Shown: positions 7,921 to 17,671, numbered from the stretch's first letter. The stretch: 64,000 nt of DNA from Lacipirellula parvula (GCF_009177095.1 NZ_AP021861.1:3020501-3084500); one strand, 5' to 3'. Notes: generated from the letters alone by a model not told the origin. Numbers and translations are program-made.

Positions 7921-8549
7921 TGTTGCTGCCCCGCTTGCTCGCCGGCGCGACTGACATGTGAACGCAAGAATGCCAGCGCCCGGTGCTCGGCAGCGGCGCC
8001 CGTTTTATCGACGGCAATCTGCAAGCGGTCGTACTCCGCCAGCACCACTGCCGCTCCGGTGAGGTGCACTCGCGTCGCCAGAATCGCCGCTTCGAGCACC
8101 GCATGCTGGGCACGGTTAAATCCCAAAAACTCCCGCAGCGTCCCGCGATCGGTCACCTTCGCGACGATGCTCGTCCGCTCCTCCGCATCATCGAGTGATT
8201 CAATCTCGAACGCATACCAGCGGCAAGCGCCCGCCAGAATGATCGCGTCGCCTGCCGGCGTCGTTGCGAAGCGGGGCAGCGGAGTCGGCTGTCCGACCGC
8301 CGCTTGGGCCAGCAGCTCCACGTCGTCGGTGACATGAAACACGCCGCGGCCAGTTCGCTTGAGATTCCGATACGTCGTCGACGTTCGAAACGGCCGCAGC
8401 CAAAGGCGGTCAAGCGAGTCGTCGACGATCGGCCCCATCGGCGAGACGTTGACGCCGCCGACGGCGTTCAGCGTCGTGACGATTCCCTCCAAGATGCGGC
8501 CATCGGCGCCCAGCGTGGGCGGCGTTCGTGGAGTTTCTTCGGCAGGCAT
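7917..8549 (-). CDS. DUF447 family protein, methanopterin-cluster associated
   Basis: This 210-aa cytoplasmic protein matches DUF447: an early ILEGIVTTLNAVGGVNVSPMGP segment (written ILEGIVTTLN, AVGGVNVSPMGP), then LRPFRTSTTYRNLKRTGRGVFHVTDDVELLA (motifs RPFRTSTTYRNL and GVFHVTDDV), and a later FNRAQHAVLEAAILATRVH helix. The N-terminal half resembles the flavin-reductase split-barrel group. In methylotrophs and archaea the family occurs with methanopterin biosynthesis genes. The biochemical role is unsettled. It overlaps the beta-RFAP synthase by 4 nt and starts 6 nt after pabA, so the operon is tightly packed. An ATG start with weak RBS suggests translational coupling. Confidence 0.9.
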   Translation of the reverse strand: MPAEETPRTPPTLGADGRILEGIVTTLNAVGGVNVSPMGPIVDDSLDRLWLRPFRTSTTYRNLKRTGRGVFHVTDDVELLAQAAVGQPTPLPRFATTPAGDAIILAGACRWYAFEIESLDDAEERTSIVAKVTDRGTLREFLGFNRAQHAVLEAAILATRVHLTGAAVVLAEYDRLQIAVDKTGAAAEHRALAFLRSHVSRAGEQAGQQQ

Positions 8550-8555
8550 CGCGAA

Positions 8556-9221
8556 CTAGAACGTGAGAGGTTTTTTCGGCGGCGTGTAGGGCGGCGTGAT
8601 CGGGCTGCGATCCTCGCTCGCGGCAAGCACCGCCACGTCAGCAGCGACCGTACAACCAGCCAGCCGCAGGAAGTTGGCGAGCATCGCGTAGCCATGCTCG
8701 GTGAGCGTCGCTTCCGGGTGAAATTGTAACCCAAACAGCGGGGCCGTGGCGTGCTGCACCGCCATAATCACCCCGTCGGGCGTGCGGGCCGTCACGCGCA
8801 GCGCCGGCGGCAGCGTCGCCTCGTCGATGATGAGCGAGTGGTACCGGCAAACGGTGAGCGGCGACGGCAAGCCGGCGAACAGCCCGCTGCCGTCATGTTC
8901 GATCGGCGAAGTCCGGCCATGCCGCGGTTCGGCTGCGCGGATCACCGCGCCGCCGAACGCCGCTGCGAGCGCCTGATGACCCAGGCATACTCCAAGAATC
9001 GGCACATCGCGGTGCAACTCACGAACCACGTCAACCGAACACCCCGCCTCCGCCGGCGTGCACGGCCCCGGCGAGATGACGATCGCCTGCGGATTCAAGC
9101 GACGAATCTCTGCAAGGCTCAACTCATCGTTCCGCGCGACGCGCGTTTCCGCTCCCAGCCGCACGAAGTAGCGTGCGAGGTTGTGAACGAAACTGTCGTA
9201 GTTATCGATAAGCAGGATCAT
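8556..9221 (-). CDS. pabA: Aminodeoxychorismate synthase glutamine amidotransferase subunit
   Basis: This is a 221-aa class I glutamine amidotransferase that supplies ammonia to its chorismate-binding partner. The triad is complete: Cys79 in GVCLGHQ, His168 and Glu170 in QFHPEAT, plus the oxyanion loop ISPGPCTP (49-56). It begins with [15 protein letters not shown], the family's classic N-terminus. Alone, TrpG and PabA cannot be separated. The gene starts 1 nt after the stop of a PabB bearing the diagnostic Lys, so PabA is the better name. It has a C-terminal Pro-rich tail ([12 protein letters not shown]) beyond the usual end. Confidence 0.92.
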   Translation of the reverse strand: MILLIDNYDSFVHNLARYFVRLGAETRVARNDELSLAEIRRLNPQAIVISPGPCTPAEAGCSVDVVRELHRDVPILGVCLGHQALAAAFGGAVIRAAEPRHGRTSPIEHDGSGLFAGLPSPLTVCRYHSLIIDEATLPPALRVTARTPDGVIMAVQHATAPLFGLQFHPEATLTEHGYAMLANFLRLAGCTVAADVAVLAASEDRSPITPPYTPPKKPLTF

Positions 9222-9222
9222 G

Positions 9223-10671
9223 TTAGACGAGCGCCTTCAACATCCCCCGGGCTTTGTGCCAAGTCTCGCGGTACTCGTCATCCGGATCACTCTGAGCCAC
9301 GATGCCGCCGCCGACCGGCAGTTGCCACCAGCCGCGGCCGGCGGTGATCGTGCGAATGAGGATGCTCGCATCCATCGCGCCGTCGAAGCCGAGGTACATC
9401 AGCGAACCGCAGTAGGGGCCGCGAGCCGTTGGCTCAAGTTCGGCGATGATCTCCATCGCCCGCACCTTAGGAGCGCCGGTGATCGAGCCGCCGGGAAAAC
9501 TCGCCCGCAGCAAATCGAGCGGCGAACATTCCGGCCGCAACTCGCCCCGCACCACCGACACCAGATGCTTGACGAACGCATAGGTTTCCAAGCGGCAGAG
9601 TTGCTCGATGTGGACGCTCTCGGCGGTGCAGACCCGCGACAGGTCGTTCCGCATGAGGTCGACGATCATTACGTTTTCGGCGCGATCCTTTTCGCTACTC
9701 TCCAGATCGTCGCCGGCGAACAGGTCGGCTTCCGGAATCGGCGAGCGGCCGCGCGTCCCCTTGATCGGTCGTGTTTCGACTTGGCGGTCGCGGACAGTAA
9801 GAAAACATTCGGGGGACGCGCTGCAGATTTGCCACTCGCCGAGGTCGAAGTAGCCGGCATACGGCGCCGGGTTCCGCTCGCGTAGCCGCAGGTAGAGGTC
9901 GCGAGAGGAACTGGTTGCCGCATGGAGCAATCGCTGCGAAAGATTCACCTGAAACACGTCGCCAGCATGGATATACTCGACGCCGCGACGAACCATCTCG
10001 CGGTAGGCCGCGGCCGACATATTGCTGCTGACGCCGAGCATCGGCATATCGAATTGCGGCGCCAGTTGCTCCGCGCTCACCGGAGCGTGCGAATCGTCGC
10101 TGCCAGATTTCCCCGCACCGCCCGTCGTTGACGTCGCCGGTAGATTGCCAAACAGCAGTCGCCTGAATTCCGCCAGCCGTGCTTCGGCCCGTTCGCGCCG
10201 CGCTCGCGGCTCCACCTCCGGCAGCCCTTGCGAGATCAGCCACGCACGGTGCTCAACATGATCGAAGGCGACGATCACGTCGTACGCTCCGATGGCGAGG
10301 GCCGGCGTTTGCAAATCTTCGAAACGCGGCCGCGCGATTCGTTCCAAGCTGCGGTTGAGGTCGTACGATAGCAGCCCCGCGACCCCGCCTTGAAACGGCG
10401 GCAGGTTGGGCTGAATCGCGGCATGCGGAGCGAACTTCCGCCATAGCGTTTCGACCTCGGCGAGCGCATCGCGACCATCAGCAGGGCATTCAATCCAAGC
10501 GAACGGATCGGCCGCGACGAACGAATAGCGCCCCAGCCGCGGGTCGCGCGCGGCGCTATCGAAGAACACAACGTGCGGCAGCGCCGCCAGCCGTTCGAAC
10601 GCGACCACAGCCGACGCGCCGCTGGGCAGCGGTTCGATGAGGGGCAGGGGAGGGGAGGCCGATCCGCTCAT
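9223..10671 (-). CDS. pabB: Aminodeoxychorismate synthase component I
   Basis: PabB converts chorismate and ammonia to 4-amino-4-deoxychorismate, the precursor of 4-aminobenzoate. The 482-aa protein has the chorismate-binding domain from about residue 215, with [42 protein letters not shown] (within it, [15 protein letters not shown]) and [11 protein letters not shown]. The motif PIKGT contains Lys304; PabB enzymes carry this nucleophilic Lys where anthranilate synthase TrpE has Ala (PIAGT), so this supports PabB over TrpE. An excellent GAGGAGGCGAC precedes the ATG, which overlaps the upstream stop by 4 nt (ATGA). No PabC lyase gene is in the operon. Confidence 0.95.
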   Translation of the reverse strand: MSGSASPPLPLIEPLPSGASAVVAFERLAALPHVVFFDSAARDPRLGRYSFVAADPFAWIECPADGRDALAEVETLWRKFAPHAAIQPNLPPFQGGVAGLLSYDLNRSLERIARPRFEDLQTPALAIGAYDVIVAFDHVEHRAWLISQGLPEVEPRARRERAEARLAEFRRLLFGNLPATSTTGGAGKSGSDDSHAPVSAEQLAPQFDMPMLGVSSNMSAAAYREMVRRGVEYIHAGDVFQVNLSQRLLHAATSSSRDLYLRLRERNPAPYAGYFDLGEWQICSASPECFLTVRDRQVETRPIKGTRGRSPIPEADLFAGDDLESSEKDRAENVMIVDLMRNDLSRVCTAESVHIEQLCRLETYAFVKHLVSVVRGELRPECSPLDLLRASFPGGSITGAPKVRAMEIIAELEPTARGPYCGSLMYLGFDGAMDASILIRTITAGRGWWQLPVGGGIVAQSDPDDEYRETWHKARGMLKALV

Positions 10672-12119
10672 GTCGCCTCCTCTGCGTCCAGAGCGTCTAA
10701 CTCCGCGCCGCTCGAAGCCGCTTTCGCGGAGGGCCGTTTGAGATAGTGTCGCGCTTCCTCACGCGTCGCGAACCCCCAGTCGAGCGGCTCGTCTTGCCGG
10801 TACGTTTTCCAGAGCGTCAGCGCGGTGAGCGCTTTGCACATTTCGTAACCGAGATAAAAAGCGTGGCCTGGATCAAGATTTTTCGGCAGCCCGCCGTCGG
10901 GACCGGAACGCCGCAGTTGTTCGACCACCACAAACGGATCAGCGTCGTGCAAATGCAACCCGACGCCAACGAGGTGCACCTCTCCATCGGTGGCGTAGAT
11001 GCGATAGTTATTGTCGCGGACCTGCGTCGCCAGTTCAGCGATCGACGCGACGGGCGTCTCCAGAACCTCGGCGTCGCGCAGCATCACCAGGCGCGGGTCG
11101 AGATGCTTCGGCAACACGCGATGCGTCACCGCGTGGTGCATCACCCGCCGCGCGACGTCGCATTCGGCGACGCTGGTTCGCGCCCAGTTGATTACTTGCG
11201 TTGTGAGGACGCTGCGAATTCCCTGTTCCTGGCAGAAGCCCATCAGCGTTGCATTGACGCCGGCCGAGTCGACGTCGGTCAACTCGGTAAGGTTGCCGAT
11301 CCCCATCATCATCTCGGCGTCGGGATACCGGCGACGGACGTCGAGATACCTGCCGAGGCTACTGGCGAAGCCAAATCCGATCGGCTCAAGAATCGGATCA
11401 ATCCGCAGCCGCACGCCGCGCTGAGCTAAAAAGTCGATCGTCTCGTCGAGTCCTTCGAGCGTCGCCGGCACATCGGGGGTGACGATCACCTCCACGCCCC
11501 AGTCAACCGCCGCCTCGCGATTGGTGCTGTTGACGCTCAGCACCAACTCGGCTCCTGCTTGTACCGCAGGACCGATCTCCGCCGGATTGAGGCTATCGAC
11601 CGAGACGCGATGCCCCGCGTCGCGGAGCGCCCGCACGACGTCGGCCACGCCGCTCCACGTGCCGCCCGGATGACAGCCGACGTCGATGAGGTCCGCGCCG
11701 TCACGCTGCAGCAGCGCTGCCTGCCGCAAGATTTCCGCCAGCGGCAACCGCGGGCAGTGGTTAATCTCGGCGATGATCTCAATATCGAACGCCCCGTAAT
11801 CGCTCGGCGGCGGCTGACGCTTGAAGTACGAGTGGAGTTGCCGCAGGTCGCGCGGCCCAACTTCTACGGGCGTCTCCGTGGTCGCCGTTAGCGGCGCAAG
11901 ATCGCCACCGCAGTAGCCGGGCAGAATGACGCGATTTGCCGCCGTCGGCACATGCCAGTGCCGCGCAATCCAAGCGGGCGACATTAGCGCCGCCACCGTG
12001 ATCGGCAGCACTTCTACCGAATAATCAAACCCCACATCCGTCGCCAACGGCGCGACGACCGACTTGAGCGCGTGCTCAGCCAATCGACCGGTAACAAAAT
12101 GGATGTGATCGCGATGCAT
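10668..12119 (-). CDS. Dihydropteroate synthase-like protein, DUF6513 (methanopterin cluster)
   Basis: This is a 483-aa protein with an N-terminal DUF6513-type domain (HIHFVTGRLAEHALKSVV; DVGFDYSVEVLPITVAALM) and a TIM-barrel like dihydropteroate synthase (EIIAEINHCPRLPL; DGADLIDVGCHPGG; HRVSVDSLNPAEI; PILEPIGFG). In methylotrophic bacteria the related gene (orf5 of the C1-transfer cluster) is associated with tetrahydromethanopterin synthesis; the exact reaction is not settled. It heads an operon with pabB, pabA, DUF447 and beta-RFAP synthase. I chose the ATG of MHRDHIHFVTG because this matches the family's start, and the longer frame begins inside REP-like unit K2. Confidence 0.9.
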   Translation of the reverse strand: MHRDHIHFVTGRLAEHALKSVVAPLATDVGFDYSVEVLPITVAALMSPAWIARHWHVPTAANRVILPGYCGGDLAPLTATTETPVEVGPRDLRQLHSYFKRQPPPSDYGAFDIEIIAEINHCPRLPLAEILRQAALLQRDGADLIDVGCHPGGTWSGVADVVRALRDAGHRVSVDSLNPAEIGPAVQAGAELVLSVNSTNREAAVDWGVEVIVTPDVPATLEGLDETIDFLAQRGVRLRIDPILEPIGFGFASSLGRYLDVRRRYPDAEMMMGIGNLTELTDVDSAGVNATLMGFCQEQGIRSVLTTQVINWARTSVAECDVARRVMHHAVTHRVLPKHLDPRLVMLRDAEVLETPVASIAELATQVRDNNYRIYATDGEVHLVGVGLHLHDADPFVVVEQLRRSGPDGGLPKNLDPGHAFYLGYEMCKALTALTLWKTYRQDEPLDWGFATREEARHYLKRPSAKAASSGAELDALDAEEAT

Positions 12120-12127
12120 GAACAGTA

Positions 12128-12163
12128 AGCAGTCGCGGGTCAACGACCCGCCGGAACGGCGTA
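12128..12163. repeat. REP-like unit K2 upstream of the DHPS-like gene
   Basis: GCGGGTC-AAC-GACCCGC (a 7-bp stem with AAC loop) followed by CGGAACGGCG matches K1 and K3. It sits immediately before the start of the methanopterin/pABA operon, so it would fall in its leader or promoter region. Confidence 0.75.
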
Positions 12164-12242
12164 ATCAGATGTGCAACAACAAACAAAACTATCGACGCCG
12201 ATAAGCGGATTGATCACTGCCGTTGCGCAATCCAACACCGCC

Positions 12243-13001
12243 TCATCGCCGCCCCCCGTTCACCGCAATGACCTGCCCATTCACAAACGAAGCCGCATCC
12301 GACGCCAAGAACCGCGCCACATGGGCAATGTCTTCCACCTCGCCCCATCGTGCCAACAGCGATTCGCCTTTCGCTCGTCCCTGCCAATAGTCGGAAGCGT
12401 CGGCGCCCCATGCGGTGCGAATCCAACCAGGCGCGATGCAGTTCACCCGCACCGCCGGCGCCAGCGACTTGGCCAGGCTGCGGGTGAAGTTCATGATCCC
12501 CCCCTTCGTCACGACGAACATCTCGCCGCTGTCGCCTTCCATCCCCGACTCGGCTTGGTCCCAGCCGATATTGATGATCGCGCCATGGCCCCGCTCCTTC
12601 ATCCGCCCGCCAATCTCGCGGGCGAGCTCGATCGTTCCCAGGACGTCGACGTTCCACAACTGCTCGAACTTTTCAGCGAACGATTGCTCAACCCCGTCGC
12701 CCGTGAGGACATCGACGCCGGCGTTATTCACCCAAATGTCGATCGGCCGCCGCTGCCACAAGTCGGATGCCAGTTGGCGACGGTCATCCGCATCAGCCAG
12801 ATCGGTAACAGCCGCCTCGGCCTGTCGCTTTAGTTGGCGGATTGCGGTGCAAACTTCCTCGGCCGCCTCGCGGTTTCGACCATGAACAACGACGTTCGCA
12901 CCAGCCGCGGCCAGTTCGAGGGCAATTGCCTTGCCGATTCCGCGGGTGCTGCCGGTCACAACGGCCCAGCGATCGTCGAGTCGGTAGTCGGAGTCGGGCA
13001 T
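12243..13001 (-). CDS. SDR-fold protein lacking the catalytic Tyr
   Basis: This 252-aa protein has the classical SDR Rossmann pattern: cofactor motif TGSTRGIG (16-23), VNNAG (91-95), and the conserved C-terminal CIAPGWIRT. The active-site YxxxK motif reads F-V-V-T-K, with Phe162 in place of Tyr and Lys166 kept. The upstream Ser normally about 13 residues before is also not found (Gln149 region). It may therefore bind NAD(P) without normal reductase chemistry, or use another residue. It lies 124 nt upstream of the DHPS-like gene in the same direction, so membership in the methanopterin operon is possible but unproven. Confidence 0.88.
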   Translation of the reverse strand: MPDSDYRLDDRWAVVTGSTRGIGKAIALELAAAGANVVVHGRNREAAEEVCTAIRQLKRQAEAAVTDLADADDRRQLASDLWQRRPIDIWVNNAGVDVLTGDGVEQSFAEKFEQLWNVDVLGTIELAREIGGRMKERGHGAIINIGWDQAESGMEGDSGEMFVVTKGGIMNFTRSLAKSLAPAVRVNCIAPGWIRTAWGADASDYWQGRAKGESLLARWGEVEDIAHVARFLASDAASFVNGQVIAVNGGRR

Positions 13002-13256
13002 AGCAGGCGGAAACTGGGCGCCAGCATGGCGTCTGGCAGGGCGGGGAACAGCGTCGAGCTACTCTTCGGTTGTAGTTTGGCCGCTGGCGGGCCGCAACCG
13101 AACGGCCCTGGCGGACGTATTAACGCTAGAACCGACGCAGTTTGGCAGAACTCGGCTGGCCGCGGCGTTCGGCTCGCCGCTGAGGCGCCGGGGTTGGTTG
13201 CCTGTCGCAAAAAGCAACTTTACGATTGACCATACTCCAGACCGTTTCTCCGTGAC

Positions 13257-14903
13257 ATGAGCTGCGTGGCGCCTGCCCAATCACCAAGCCTGAACATGCT
13301 CCCCAGCGCCAAGCCGCGGCTGCGCCGTGCCAGGTCGCTCGTGGCGTGGGTGCTGCTGCTGGCAGTCGTCACCGCCGGCGTCTGGTCGACCGACATCTCG
13401 AAAGACTACAAGAACATCACTCTCCAGGTGACGCTCGTGCTGGCTGTGGCCGGCCTCTCGGTTTGGATGCTCCGCCATAGCCTCTTGCCGCGACGGCTGC
13501 GGCTGATGACGGCCGCTCTGGTCTGGCTCCCCGTCTGGGCGGTGACGCCGCTCGGGCCGGTGCAACTCATCAACAACGGCAACAGCGGTTTCGTCGACTG
13601 GCGGTGGCGGTGGGCGGCAACGCACGACCAATCGCTTGCAGGAGTCGCGGCGCCGCCGCAGGTGCGGCTCGACTGGCAAGAAACCGAGCGCGACTACCCC
13701 CGCTTCCTCGGCAACGGCTACTGGGCCGAAGCCAAGGGAATCAATCTCGACGCCGATTGGAAGGCGAACCCGCCGAAGCTCCTGTGGAAGCAACCAATCG
13801 GCGCCGGCTGGTCGGCGTTCATCATCGTCGGCGACTACGCCGTCACGCAAGAGCAGCGCGGCAATCAAGAAATGGTCGTCTGCTACGAGCTGAAGACCGG
13901 CCAAGTCGCTTGGTCGCACGCCGACGACGCCCGTTGGGATCCTTCCGGCCCCGGCGCGCTCGGCGGCATCGGCCCGCGTGCGACGCCGACAATCCACGAC
14001 GGCCGCGTCTACACGCATGGCGCCACCGGGATCGTCAATTGCATCGACGCCGCCACCGGAAAACGCCTCTGGTCGCACGATACCCTAAAAGAATACGGCG
14101 CCGAGAACATCAGTTGGGGTAAGGCTGATTCGCCGCTGATCGTCGACGGCAACGTCATCATCAGCGTCGGCGCCCTCGACGACCGCTCACTCGTCGCCTT
14201 CGACGCAAAGACTGGCGAGCAAGTTTGGGCCGCCGGTGCGAGACGGTCGTCATACGCCTCGCCGATACTCACGGAACTTGCCGGCGTTCGCCAGATTTTG
14301 GTCGTCAACGAAAACTTTCTCACGTCGCATGACGCGACTACTGGCGAAATCTTGTGGGAACATCCTTGGGACGGCGACAGCAACGGCAATGCCTCCGCCT
14401 CGCAACCTGTACCGGTCGGCGACGACCGCGTTTTCCTATCGAAAGGCTACGGCATCATGTCGCAGCTATTCCAGGTGACGCACGACGAATCGGCGGAGCC
14501 TGAGAAGCAGTGGTCGACCGAGGTGCTATGGTCGAAGCCGGTCCTCCGCACGAAGCTCGGCAACGTCGTCATTCGCGACGGCGTCATTTACGGCATCGAC
14601 GACATCGACATGGACTGTGCCGACCTCGAAACGGGCCGCCGCCGCTGGAAGAAACGCCGCCGTCCGGAACTTGGTCATGGCCAGATCATTCTGGTCGGCG
14701 ACAAGATTCTGGTGATCAGCGAATCGGGCGAGCTGGTGCTCCTCGCCGCTGACGCGAAGAAGTATCGCGAGCTCGCCCAAGTGCAGGCAATCGAGGGGAT
14801 CACCTGGAACAACCCCGCGATCTCGGGGCGGTACTTGCTCGTCCGCAACGGCCAAGAAGCGGCTTGCTTCGAGCTCCCCGTCGCTGCATCGCCAGCGCTC
14901 TAG
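13257..14903 (+). CDS. Membrane-anchored PQQ-like beta-propeller protein
   Basis: This 548-aa protein begins with three hydrophobic segments (about residues 22-40, 48-66 and 78-95) and continues as a soluble domain from about residue 140. Blades of the PQQ type recur: LLWKQPIGAGWSAF, YELKTGQVAWSH, IDAATGKRLWSH, FDAKTGEQVWAA, HDATTGEILWEH and ADLETGRRRWKK. The tGxxxW repeat is typical of PQQ-like quinoprotein domains, but residues for cofactor binding cannot be confirmed and most planctomycete homologues are thought to be non-enzymatic. A second in-frame ATG at 13296 is an alternative start. Its TAG stop is the first triplet of REP-like element G1. Confidence 0.88.
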   Translation: MSCVAPAQSPSLNMLPSAKPRLRRARSLVAWVLLLAVVTAGVWSTDISKDYKNITLQVTLVLAVAGLSVWMLRHSLLPRRLRLMTAALVWLPVWAVTPLGPVQLINNGNSGFVDWRWRWAATHDQSLAGVAAPPQVRLDWQETERDYPRFLGNGYWAEAKGINLDADWKANPPKLLWKQPIGAGWSAFIIVGDYAVTQEQRGNQEMVVCYELKTGQVAWSHADDARWDPSGPGALGGIGPRATPTIHDGRVYTHGATGIVNCIDAATGKRLWSHDTLKEYGAENISWGKADSPLIVDGNVIISVGALDDRSLVAFDAKTGEQVWAAGARRSSYASPILTELAGVRQILVVNENFLTSHDATTGEILWEHPWDGDSNGNASASQPVPVGDDRVFLSKGYGIMSQLFQVTHDESAEPEKQWSTEVLWSKPVLRTKLGNVVIRDGVIYGIDDIDMDCADLETGRRRWKKRRRPELGHGQIILVGDKILVISESGELVLLAADAKKYRELAQVQAIEGITWNNPAISGRYLLVRNGQEAACFELPVAASPAL

Positions 14904-14986
14904 CCCTGGGCTCCGCCCGGGGGTGGGTTTCCACTCCGGTAGACGTCGCCTCACGCCACGCAACCCCCGGGCGGAGCCCGAAGCTA
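14901..14986. repeat. REP-like inverted pair G1 (CCCGGGC hairpins) between convergent genes
   Basis: The left arm TAGCCCTGGGCTCCGCCCGG (14901 onward) and the right arm CCCCCGGGCGGAGCCCG (to 14980, then AAGCTA) are inverted around a 36-nt spacer. Hairpins have TCC or GGA loops. The element starts at the stop codon of the upstream gene and lies between two convergent genes, so it can double as a bidirectional terminator. Confidence 0.88.
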
Positions 14987-15010
14987 AAAGTACGAAACGT
15001 ACGCCAGCAT

Positions 15011-17671
15011 CTACGGCGTCACCGTCTCCGCCATGTCGATCTCGACATGCGCCTCAATCGCGGCGCTATCGAGCCGCGCTTCCGCTCGCAGCCCTCGGAA
15101 CCACGTGAGCAGCGGCAGCTGAAAATCCTCCGGCGCCGCCGTCAGTTGAAACCGGTTCTGCGGCAAGATCGCCGTCGAAGTCCACATCGGTTCGCCGCCC
15201 GGCGCCTCGACCAGCTCGTACGTGCCGCCGAGCGGGCAGACGAACTTCCCATCCATCAGCCGCTCGGCCACGCTCAGGCATTCCTCACGCGGCACATGGA
15301 GCTGATTCGCCAGGGTGTTCATCAACCGACAAGCTGCGACGGAGGTTTCGCGTGTTCGCATGTAGCCGAACGCGCTCACCGTCGCGGCCAGTTGCTTGTC
15401 GCTCAAGTCGGCGACGTCGATCCAGAGTTGCCCTGGCTTCTCGGCAGGCACCATTTGCAGTTGTGGTAACACCTCGCGCACGAGGTCGGGCTTGAAGCTG
15501 ATCAACAGAAAATCGTCGCGCTTGGCTTGCCACGTCGATTGGGCGCCCGGAATCGGTTGCTCGCCTTGCGCCAGCGAATCGCCCATGAAGAGTCGTAAGA
15601 TTCCCGGCTTGGGCCACGCGCCGACGTACATGCGAACCAGCTCCGCCGGCGCCGCGCCGGCAGCGACGCTGCCGTTGTCGACAACCAGCGGCGTGCGGAA
15701 GTCGCGGATGCCCAGAAACATGTGATTCGGCTCCGCCGCGGCGGAGCCGAATGGCAGCGGCGAATCGAGCACCGCCTCCGCACTAATGACGTTGCCGACG
15801 ATCGGTCCTAAGCGCTCACTGCTCGGCGGACCGAAGGTCGTCGGCAGCCGGCCAAGCTTCACGTCATTCAGCGGCGTGGCGACGACGTCGACGGCGATCG
15901 TCTCGCCGCCGCCTTCGATGGGGACGCGCGCGATGCCGGCGCCAATCGGCGGCAGTTGACCAATCTCTTGTCGAAAGCGTTCACTGAAATCGCGATACGC
16001 TGCCACTTCAGCTGCGGAGGCGGCCGTCACTTCAACTTCGCCAGTCGGCAAGAACAATCCCGGTCGACCGCGCACAGAATCCGACGCCGCATCGCCCAGC
16101 ACCACCAACTGCGATCCGTCAAAACGCTGTCCAAATCCGGCTGGCAGCAATCCCGCCGCGATCAACTGCTCGACCGTCGTCGCATCGATTCCCTCTGCCC
16201 GCGCTTCGAGCTGGGCGAGCTCAAGCAGCTTCACTTCGCGGGCTGAGCGTGCGCGACGCTGCGACTCGATCCACATCCCGGGGCTCGACAACGATTGGAA
16301 AAACTCCGGCGGAATGTACGCGAAGACCGCATCATTCCGGCTCATCGGCAGCCGCTTCCGCATGCCGAGAAACCCGATCGACGCCGCAAGCGAGCGTTCC
16401 CCTTGCCCCGCGAGCAAGAACAACTGCACCAGCCGCTCCGAAGTCGTCACCAAGTGGAAATCGCCATCCTGCACGTAGTACGATCGAACCTCTCCTCCCG
16501 GCGTCGCCACCAGCGACACGTCGCGCTCGGCAATCTTGACGGTCGATTCCGCCGCGTCGGGATAATTCTTCAGCGCCTGTCGCCGCTGCGTGTTGAGGTC
16601 GTTCGCCAGCAGCGGATTCGCCTTCGCCTGAAACAAAATCCCCGCCGCGCCACCTTGAGCGATGTACGGATCGAGCCCAATCATCGCCACGTCGGCAATC
16701 ACTTGCGGCCCCAGGAACTTGGCGAGCGCGTTTTCCCGCAGCGAGAGCTGTTGCTCAAGTCGCTGCGTCGCCGCGCGATCAATCCCGCGGCGCATCAGCA
16801 TGTTGCCGAGGTCGCCTTGCCACTTCTTATTGAGGTCGCGGAACCAAAGGTAGTTTGTAAAGTTGCCGAACCGCACGTAGAAACACTCCACCGGTACATG
16901 GAGCGCGATCGGTTCCACTTCGACGCCGTTCAGTTCCTCGCCGCCTTCCGGTAGCGCGAACCACGGCATCGGCGCTGGCAATGGCTGCGGCTCACCGGCA
17001 GCGGCTGGCGTGGCGGCGAGGATCTGTTGATCAAGCGCCAACTGATGCGACTCGGTGTTGAAAAGTTCGTCCCACACCGTCGCTTTCGGCGACGAGAGCG
17101 AGGCGAGCAGCCCGCCCGATGGCTCCGGCAGCGGCTTGCCGAGTCGGCGCGAGAGATTAGCCGCCAGGAAATTCTCTACCACCGGCGGGAACTGCGGGTT
17201 TTGCCGCAGGTTCTTCCACCGGGTCGAGTATTGCTGCCACCACTGGTCGAGTAGCGCCTGCCGACCCGCCGGATTGATTCGCGGCGTCACGCGAATCTTC
17301 TGCTCCGTCGGCGCGAAAGCTTCCAGCTCGAACGGCTGATCGCCGTGAAAGAGGAAGTACATCGTCACCTGCCGCGGCGAGTCGACCTCCAGCAACCGTC
17401 GCAACAGCCGTCGCACCGGCGCGTCCTGGATCACCGGGTACAAAACTCGCCCACCGGGCGACGCCACCGTGAAACGCTCATCCTCGCCTGGCGTGACGGG
17501 CCGATCCGCCGCCACGGCGACCGTAACGCGGCCGACCCCGAACGGTTCCCCCGCGTAGGCTTCGACTTCTGCGGACTTCGCCGACGTGGCGACGATGCTG
17601 CCGCAAAGGAGCGTCAGCAAGCTCAGGCCGAAAACGTGGGCGGGAACAAGGAGTGGAGAGGCAAGTTTCAT
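15011..17671 (-). CDS. Large secreted protein of unknown function, 886 aa
   Basis: An N-terminal signal peptide is clear (MKLASPLLVPAHVFGLSLL, then cleavage near TSAKSA). The remainder is soluble and without recognised domains. It contains WxxLNKKW-like and R-rich helical stretches, a WWQQYSTRWKNL segment early on, and a repeated theme of beta-strand/helix units through the middle. I know it only as a planctomycete-type conserved hypothetical. I chose the ATG of MKLASPL, eight codons inside the longest frame, because it directly begins the signal sequence. It faces the ABC-exporter operon head to head and may share a divergent promoter region with it (17672-17891), but a functional link is unproven. 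Confidence 0.8.
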   Translation of the reverse strand: MKLASPLLVPAHVFGLSLLTLLCGSIVATSAKSAEVEAYAGEPFGVGRVTVAVAADRPVTPGEDERFTVASPGGRVLYPVIQDAPVRRLLRRLLEVDSPRQVTMYFLFHGDQPFELEAFAPTEQKIRVTPRINPAGRQALLDQWWQQYSTRWKNLRQNPQFPPVVENFLAANLSRRLGKPLPEPSGGLLASLSSPKATVWDELFNTESHQLALDQQILAATPAAAGEPQPLPAPMPWFALPEGGEELNGVEVEPIALHVPVECFYVRFGNFTNYLWFRDLNKKWQGDLGNMLMRRGIDRAATQRLEQQLSLRENALAKFLGPQVIADVAMIGLDPYIAQGGAAGILFQAKANPLLANDLNTQRRQALKNYPDAAESTVKIAERDVSLVATPGGEVRSYYVQDGDFHLVTTSERLVQLFLLAGQGERSLAASIGFLGMRKRLPMSRNDAVFAYIPPEFFQSLSSPGMWIESQRRARSAREVKLLELAQLEARAEGIDATTVEQLIAAGLLPAGFGQRFDGSQLVVLGDAASDSVRGRPGLFLPTGEVEVTAASAAEVAAYRDFSERFRQEIGQLPPIGAGIARVPIEGGGETIAVDVVATPLNDVKLGRLPTTFGPPSSERLGPIVGNVISAEAVLDSPLPFGSAAAEPNHMFLGIRDFRTPLVVDNGSVAAGAAPAELVRMYVGAWPKPGILRLFMGDSLAQGEQPIPGAQSTWQAKRDDFLLISFKPDLVREVLPQLQMVPAEKPGQLWIDVADLSDKQLAATVSAFGYMRTRETSVAACRLMNTLANQLHVPREECLSVAERLMDGKFVCPLGGTYELVEAPGGEPMWTSTAILPQNRFQLTAAPEDFQLPLLTWFRGLRAEARLDSAAIEAHVEIDMAETVTP

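Noticed and set aside
9223-10671. Assignment of the chorismate-binding protein as anthranilate synthase TrpE
   Set aside because: The PIKGT motif with Lys304 is the PabB form (TrpE has PIAGT), and the operon context uses 4-aminobenzoate.
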